This document shows, in pieces, positions 58,506 to 64,000 of a stretch of 64,000 bases of DNA (the stretch's first letter is position 1; each line of letters starts with the position of its first letter). This DNA is from Cordilura impudica. Taxonomy: Eukaryota; Arthropoda; Insecta; Diptera; Scathophagidae. Made by a program: the position numbers and the translations under genes. The notes beneath the pieces are model-generated. The model saw only the letters and a list, made by a program, of their open reading frames with translations, was not told where the DNA came from and ran no database searches. The stretch spans positions 142,638,529 through 142,702,528 of the forward strand of contig OY821518.1 of the NCBI GenBank assembly GCA_963682025.1, given 5' to 3'.

Positions 58506-58925
58506 TTTTTTTTTTATTTATTTATTTATTAAGTCTATGGTAAAACCTTACAGACTGTTAAGTATAATACAGAGAAAAAAAAAATATAATATATACAAAT
58601 CCTTAAATCAAAAATTTGAGATTATGTATTTAAAAATAATATAATATTGCGTTTAATAATATCATCATTTAAAGAAAAATCAATTAAATTGTATAGATCA
58701 TTGAAATCATGGCAAATTCTTCTAAATGGATCAGGATCGGCAAACTTTTGACGACAGATTGGGATAAACAGTGGAGTGTAAAAACGTGTTGACCATGCCG
58801 TAACGTTCATGGAGATGTTGTCCATAAGAAAATTTGAGCATATGTCGCCTCGAATTAAGTTAAATAAAAACATAACATTAAGCATTGTTCTTCGGCTTTT
58901 TAAAGACGGAGAAAGTCTAATTGTA
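58506..58925 (-). mobile_element. LINE 3'-end insertion private to the right arm
   Basis: On the minus strand the segment ends in AATAAATAAATAAA plus poly(A) at about 58530-58507. A frame at 58885-58622 (RGDICSNFLMDN, FYTPLFIPICRQK, DLYNLIDFSLNDDIIKRNI) looks like the C-terminus of a jockey/CR1-type LINE ORF2. The left arm (30530-30580) lacks it and has about 10 other bases instead. It is therefore a 5'-truncated LINE inserted after the arms separated, with a small target deletion. Confidence 0.75.
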
Positions 58926-59583
58926 TATGATGCCAGAAAATTAGTCTGTGTCTTAGTGTGGAACTAAGTCAAAATTGGACCATTCATGACCATATTTCTA
59001 AAATTCAGAAAAATCTATGCAATATTTTTGTTTTTTTTTTTTTTTTTTTTTTTTATAAATCGACCTTTTTTATTATTTAATGAATATTCAGAACTTATAT
59101 TTCCGACGGGCTTCCAAGGTCATTTCAAAATGTAAATAAAAGATTATTATTTTATTTTTTCTCCTACGTTCCGTTGGGATAAATATATAATCTTTCATTG
59201 AAATTCACATATTTTTTTTTTACATAAACATTTGTTATTTTTTGTTCGGTTTGAGATCATGTATACATTTTCTAATGAAAGAAAAGATAATAAATTTTGT
59301 AATGTAAGAGAAATATTGGAAAAATTGGAGACAGCGCTAGATGGAGTAGCTACTATCGAACAAAAGGACTTGTTCATCTTCAACAGCCTTCTGCCTATTA
59401 CTTCAACTCATGCTTAATCAACTATTTAACTCAACATTTGAAGGAAAAGAACATGGAAGTAGCTACTCCATCTAGCGCTGTCTTCAAATTTTTTTTCCAA
59501 TATTTCTCTTACATTACAAAAATTATTATTTTTCTTTCATTAGAAAATGTATACACGATCTCAAACCGAACAATAAATAACTA

Positions 59584-61210
59584 TTTATTCCAATACAGAT
59601 CAACGATACATAACACTAAAATAAACATTAGTTTTCACAACATAAATTATTAAAAATATAAATGTAAAATTAATAAGAAGAATTAAGTATCACAGGCTAC
59701 ATAATTAATGCTAGGTATCGCAGTTGAACTATTAGATAGATTTAAGCGAATATTGGGAACCACCTCTATGCTGGTTAGTGGATATAATCTTATCGTTATA
59801 TGTGTGAGAATCTGGCTGAATCGACTCAGATATTGATTCTGAATCGATTGGTATACTAAAAGGTGGATCTAGGTCAAATATTTTTATAATTACAAACATC
59901 TGCACAAACTTTTTATACATTGGTATGGGGTTTAAAAAGTAGTAATTTACAAAGAGAAATACAAAAAATAATATTAGAAAGCAAAACTACCTATAAGATT
60001 ATCCGAGAAGACACAAAAACAAATATATAAATGATAAACAACAACACAATAACGGATCTATTAAACATTAACCACATCAAATGGTTTCAGAAAATAAAAA
60101 TGACATCTTCCTAAGATTCACAAGAAGAATGTTCCTCTTAGACCCATTTCATCATTATTTAAGGTTTCTTACTATAAATTTGATAAGGAAATTGAAATGA
60201 CGCAATAAATGAAAATTTACGTTAGAAAACGGGAACAAAACACGCAAATTTCGTTTGAAATAATAAAAGACAATTTATACATTTTAACTAATTGGTACAC
60301 AAAGGCGACAGCATCAGGAAGGATACTAAATTAACAATCTACATAATCCAGTGAAGGCCGTGCCAAACACGCTGGTGCCCGGCTTCTTATATGTATACAG
60401 CCGAACGAAAACAAAAATACTCACCAAAGAGTAAAAGTAAACAACAATTTCATTCAGTCTTATGAAAGCTTTTGAACAAAGCAGGTCTTTGTCGCATTGC
60501 CTTTTGAAATTCATATATATTTTTTTTAATAGGTACACAGAGAATATTTGTTTAAAAGAAACCAAAAATGTTGACAAAATTTCGAAGACTTGATACACTA
60601 TAAATTAAATATTTTCTATAAATTACATACGTCACCTCCATTTGACAACATTATAGCTGTCTTATATGCATTTTTTTTTTTTAATTTTAAAAGATATCCA
60701 GTTACTGCAGGCTGCTAAGTTTGGCTACTTTGTGTTTTTTTTTTTTAATTTTTAAAGAAATGAATTACTTATTATTACTTATTTGATTTAATAAACTTGA
60801 AACTTATGGATAAAAGAGATTAAATGTTCTTCACATTTTGTTTTACATTTTCAGAATGTAAGATTTAAAATTTTAAAACAACAAAATATATTTAAAATTT
60901 TATCATATTCCCTTTTATGCATTCATATAAACATTCATACAAAATCTACACAAACCCATTTAATATCGGCATTGTGTTACGTCCATGGATTTCGATCAGT
61001 GTAGTACAACTAACACATGCTCATAAACACTATGACTAACTCAATTCTCTCGATGGCCACCACTGATATAATCTATGAAAATTAGTGATCAACGGTACAA
61101 AATAATAAAAACCATGGATTGAGAGCGCGAGACAGCTCACGATGTTTGGTCAATTAAACATATACTCTATAATTTCTTGGCTACCCAAGTCTTAAGAAAA
61201 TAATAATGAA
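59584..61210. other. 1.6 kb, mostly AT-rich, no gene
   Basis: A scrap of family C at about 59805-59935. A 90-codon minus frame at 60326-60598 has no motif I recognise. Nothing else is supported. Confidence 0.5.
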
Positions 61211-61213
61211 TAA

Positions 61214-61705
61214 AGGTGCTATTACACGAAGTGTTTTTTACATATGTACTGTCACTTTTTTTTATCCATATGAAATTCCTCATGTCTGTCAAAATTGTCT
61301 TTTACATACGATTCATAATTTTTGCTATCACACGTACATATGTATCTCCGTATGACATAACCTCTAAATGTAAACAACAGCTGATTTAATTTGTGAATTT
61401 ACAAAAATTTATTGTTAAAAAAAGGTTATATATTTTTTAATTATTAATTAATACTAAACAATTTATTTTTCTTTCAATATTAATCTTTAAAATTTACTCT
61501 GTTTTTCTTTCGCCACAAGCAGTGTTGTATTTTCATATGTTTGTCATGCAGAAATAGAACCTGTTCTAATTGAAAAATGTACATGTGACTTTCCTCATGT
61601 ATTGTACATAAACAATGTTTCATATGTATCACACGATGTATACAACTTTTGTTGTGGGAAAATTTGACAGTACATATGTAGAAAACACATCATGTAATAG
61701 CACCT
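61214..61705. mobile_element. 492-bp MITE with TAA target duplication
   Basis: Termini AGGTGCTATTACACGAAGTG and, inverted, AGGTGCTATTACATGATGTG. The inverted similarity extends about 45 bp (TACATATGTACTGTCA). TAA flanks at 61211-61213 and 61706-61708. Internal ACATATGTA-type palindromes recur. Non-coding; PIF/Harbinger-like by its duplication. Confidence 0.9.
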
Positions 61706-61811
61706 TAAGGATGTTGCGATAGCACACAAATCAAACGATGTACTAATAACGCTCATAACACAGAAGATAAAAAAGAGAGATGAGCAACAAAGAAGACATA
61801 GCAACAACAAA

Positions 61812-62815
61812 AACAAGTGAGAAAATTATAGTCAGTCTGGACAGTATACCACGAGTTTAGAGAAACAGCCGATAGTCTAGAATAAAGAAACTAAGCATAA
61901 ACCAAATTTAAATGGCATTGTCGCAAAATGGACCGATCAGGATCCCGCATATTTGGAAAGTCATTAATTTTTTGCATCAGCATAATATGCAAACCAAATT
62001 TGAGAAAAATCTGTACAATATTTATGTTTCTTGATAGATTTATGTTAAGTTCGGAATGCATGTTGTATATGGGGCTATGACGAAGAATTGTCCTACAGGG
62101 TTTATTTTTGTACTACTGATTAATAGGTGTAATAAACATATATAAACTAAATTTGAACAAGATCTGTATGCTATTTTGGATCTTAGGATAATTTAGGTCG
62201 TTCTCATAGAGGTAATTTTTGTGGAAAACTTGGTCTGAATATGCAGCAATTTGCATCAATTTCAATAGCGATCGTCCTATGGCCAAAAAAAGCTTATATA
62301 TTTAATTTCGAAAAAATTATTTATATTTCCGACCTTCATTGCTAGACAGCACTAATGAAACTAGACGATTAAAACGCAAGCATGTACTGGATCTACCATT
62401 CATAAACTAACCAACGATTAAAAAAAACTTAAAACATAAAATCAAATTATATTCTTGTGGTATGTAACTCATTGGAGCACATATCACCTGTGATTTAAAA
62501 TTAAGTTTAACACATTTGCTTATTATTTTCGGATCGAATATCTTTAAACAATATATATATTTGCGACCTATAGTTTGAATACAAGGTTAAGATGGACAAA
62601 CACACAGACAGACAGAGGCGGAAGAACGGACAGACGGAAGAAGGACATCTCTAAATCAACTAGAAAGTGATACTGAGTCGATCAGTTTAAAAAATGTTGG
62701 ATCTAGGTCAAAAATTTTTGGCAGTTTGAAATATAAACAAAGTTAGATCTAAGACCTTTTATCGATATTCAAGGTATAGGTGCAGGGTCCAGACCGACTA
62801 TAATTTTCTTAATTG
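61812..62815 (-). repeat. Dispersed repeat family C, old reverse copy and second end
   Basis: Starts AACAAGTGAGAAAATTATAG with a decayed palindrome (AGTCAGTCTGGACAG). It passes the (CAGA)n/(GACG)n block at 62600 and finishes at 62790 with GGGTCCAGACCGACTATAAT followed by TTTCTTAATTG. Diverged from other copies. Confidence 0.7.
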
Positions 62816-62879
62816 TAAGTTTTTGTTTGTCTGCAAAAAAAAAAAAAGTTAATTTCCAATACTGATAAAACATTTCCAG

Positions 62880-63055
62880 TGACTAGTGCGCGTAGTGAAT
62901 ATTTTATATTTAAAAATGTAAGAAATTTATCAAACAAAAGTGCCTATTTTGAGGATCTAGAGAAATCTTATTATTTGGAAGGTATACAAATTTTGGAGAA
63001 ACGTATTGAGCTTAAAGTAGATGTAGACTATGTTTTTTGCTTGCTAAAAAATTAA
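62880..63055 (+). CDS. Candidate terminal exon of an unidentified gene (58 codons)
   Basis: Follows the acceptor CATTTCCAG (62871-62879) and stays open to TAA at 63053-63055. It reads TSARSEYFIFKNVRNLSNKS, then AYFEDLEKSYYLEGIQILEK and RIELKVDVDYVFCLLKN. The composition is protein-like, with mixed charged and aromatic residues, unlike the Lys/Asn/Ile-rich chance frames nearby. I recognise no family; it could be a host exon or part of a transposon ORF. Confidence 0.25.
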
Positions 63056-63469
63056 TTTCATTTAAAGCTGACGTATTTATTGATCTGCCCCCATACACAT
63101 TATAAAATTTAAGAATAAAGTAAAAGCATGATTATCCCAATTAATCAGAACACTCAGTATACCGGAATTGTAATTTTTAGGATATTTTGCTTTTTATACC
63201 CTATTCCAATAATCAGTAAATTCTTACTCATAGCCCCCATTGAAAGCTCCTTCCCGAAATTCAATTAAACATATCAAAAACAAAATCATCGCGTATTTCT
63301 AAGACCATTTCTCTAAACTCATGGCATAGGATATCGCATAGCCGGTCTAGACCGACTAAAATTTTCTTACTATTTCTCTTTCAAAAAAGAAACTAAATAC
63401 GATTCAAGTGATTTATCCATTTATGCAATATATTTCCCACGTAGTAAAATGTCAGGATTTTTAAAATAT
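63056..63469. repeat. Flank with short family C copy
   Basis: 63195-63375 runs from TTATACCCTATTCC to the near-perfect palindrome AGCCGGTCTAGACCGACT and AAAATTTTCTTAC. It is an internally deleted family C member. No gene. Confidence 0.75.
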
Positions 63470-64000
63470 TTTTAATCAATTGAGTGGAAGAATTATTGTT
63501 GAAGGGGATTTTAATGCAAAACACCAGATTACAGAATCCAAAAGGTATTGAAGAACTATTCATTGCTGTCAACCGGTAGCCAGACAAACTGGCCCACAGA
63601 TCCAAAAAAGAAACCAGATTTAATGAATTTTGTCATTTACTCGGGTATTTCCAGTTAATGTCTTCATATTTCGGATGAATTAGTAATAACCTAAACTCCG
63701 ACCAATTTTCAATTATAGTTAACTTCAAACTCTAAGAAATACAAAGTCGTTATAAGAAAGACAGATTTATAATCTTTTGGAATCAATTTAAACATCCCCA
63801 TTGAAACATCAATAGAATTAGATGAAGTCGTTTAGACGTTCAATAACTTAATCCACGAAATCGGATTTTTATCAACACCAATGTAGCAATCTAATTTTAA
63901 TCACGATAAGGTTATTATAACTGCTAAAATTAGAGCAATGATATTTAATAAAAGAATATTGATGAAAATATGGCAAAACATAATAACGAACGATCAAGTA
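63470..64000 (+). pseudogene. Jockey-like LINE ORF2, endonuclease region, decayed, runs off the window
   Basis: Plus-strand fragments in order: LSGRIIVEGDFNAKH (apurinic endonuclease motif GDFNAKH), SQTNWPTDPKKKPDLMNFV with IYSGISS (C-terminal endonuclease motif), then pieces with SIELDEVV*TFNNLIHEIGF and IITAKIRAMIF as in the linker to the RT domain. Several stops and frameshifts intervene. It is not obviously the same copy as the LINE at 15060, which has RNase H and lies on the other strand. Confidence 0.75.

Larger units (their letters stand above)
54354..59583. repeat. Right arm of giant inverted duplication
   Basis: Inverse of 29925-34712, longer by a LINE insertion at 58506-58925. It contains mirrored copies of dispersed repeats E (about 54990-55140) and C (55430-56065), the UGT copy, and at its outer end the palindromic element (59237-59583). 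Confidence 0.97.

Noticed and set aside
60326..60598. 90-codon minus-strand ORF
   Set aside because: No recognisable motif, no neighbouring exon, composition like random AT-rich frames.
1..64000. tRNA genes
   Set aside because: I found no A-box/B-box pair (no GGTTCGAATCC-type B box) with a foldable cloverleaf.

Overview
This is AT-rich eukaryotic nuclear DNA. GT-AG introns, insect gene families (a cytochrome b5-related desaturase-like protein and UDP-glycosyltransferases), rosa-type mariner, Helitron, hAT and I/jockey-like LINE remnants, and abundant dispersed repeats of a style I associate with calyptrate flies all point to a higher dipteran, probably a blow fly or house-fly relative. The species assignment is inference.

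Layout. 1-5.6 kb: a 128-bp tandem repeat, a 1.8-kb (A5T2)n heptamer satellite and a TIR element with internal tandem units. 5.7-7.2 kb: the only clear single-copy host gene, a Cyt-b5-r homologue with three visible exons. 7.7-12 kb: several Helitron ends and a decayed Helitron helicase. 13.2 kb: an isolated exon-like island. 15-16 kb: a LINE RT/RNase H remnant. 18-26 kb: nested DNA transposons, including a complete 3,444-bp element with ~620-bp terminal inverted repeats, a TAA target duplication and one intact 563-aa ORF of a family I cannot place, and a complete mariner of the DD41D type.

From about 29.9 to 59.6 kb the window is one giant inverted repeat. Two ~4.8-5.2 kb arms (29925-34712 and 54354-59583) carry identical UDP-glycosyltransferase exons 1-2, transcribed away from each other. 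They flank a 19.6-kb spacer holding a third, diverged UGT copy, a two-gene transposon with a zinc-finger/TNP2-like protein, a foldback-like palindromic minisatellite, and a large-TIR element into which a hAT and MITEs are inserted. The last 5 kb hold a MITE, dispersed repeats, an unidentified open exon-like segment and the endonuclease region of a jockey-like LINE running off the edge.

The genes do not form a pathway. Cyt-b5-r and the UGTs (detoxification/lipophilic conjugation) are unrelated neighbours; almost everything else is mobile DNA. Homopolymer frameshifts in two otherwise clean transposon genes, and the near-perfect inverted arms, leave open some assembly or base-calling artefact.
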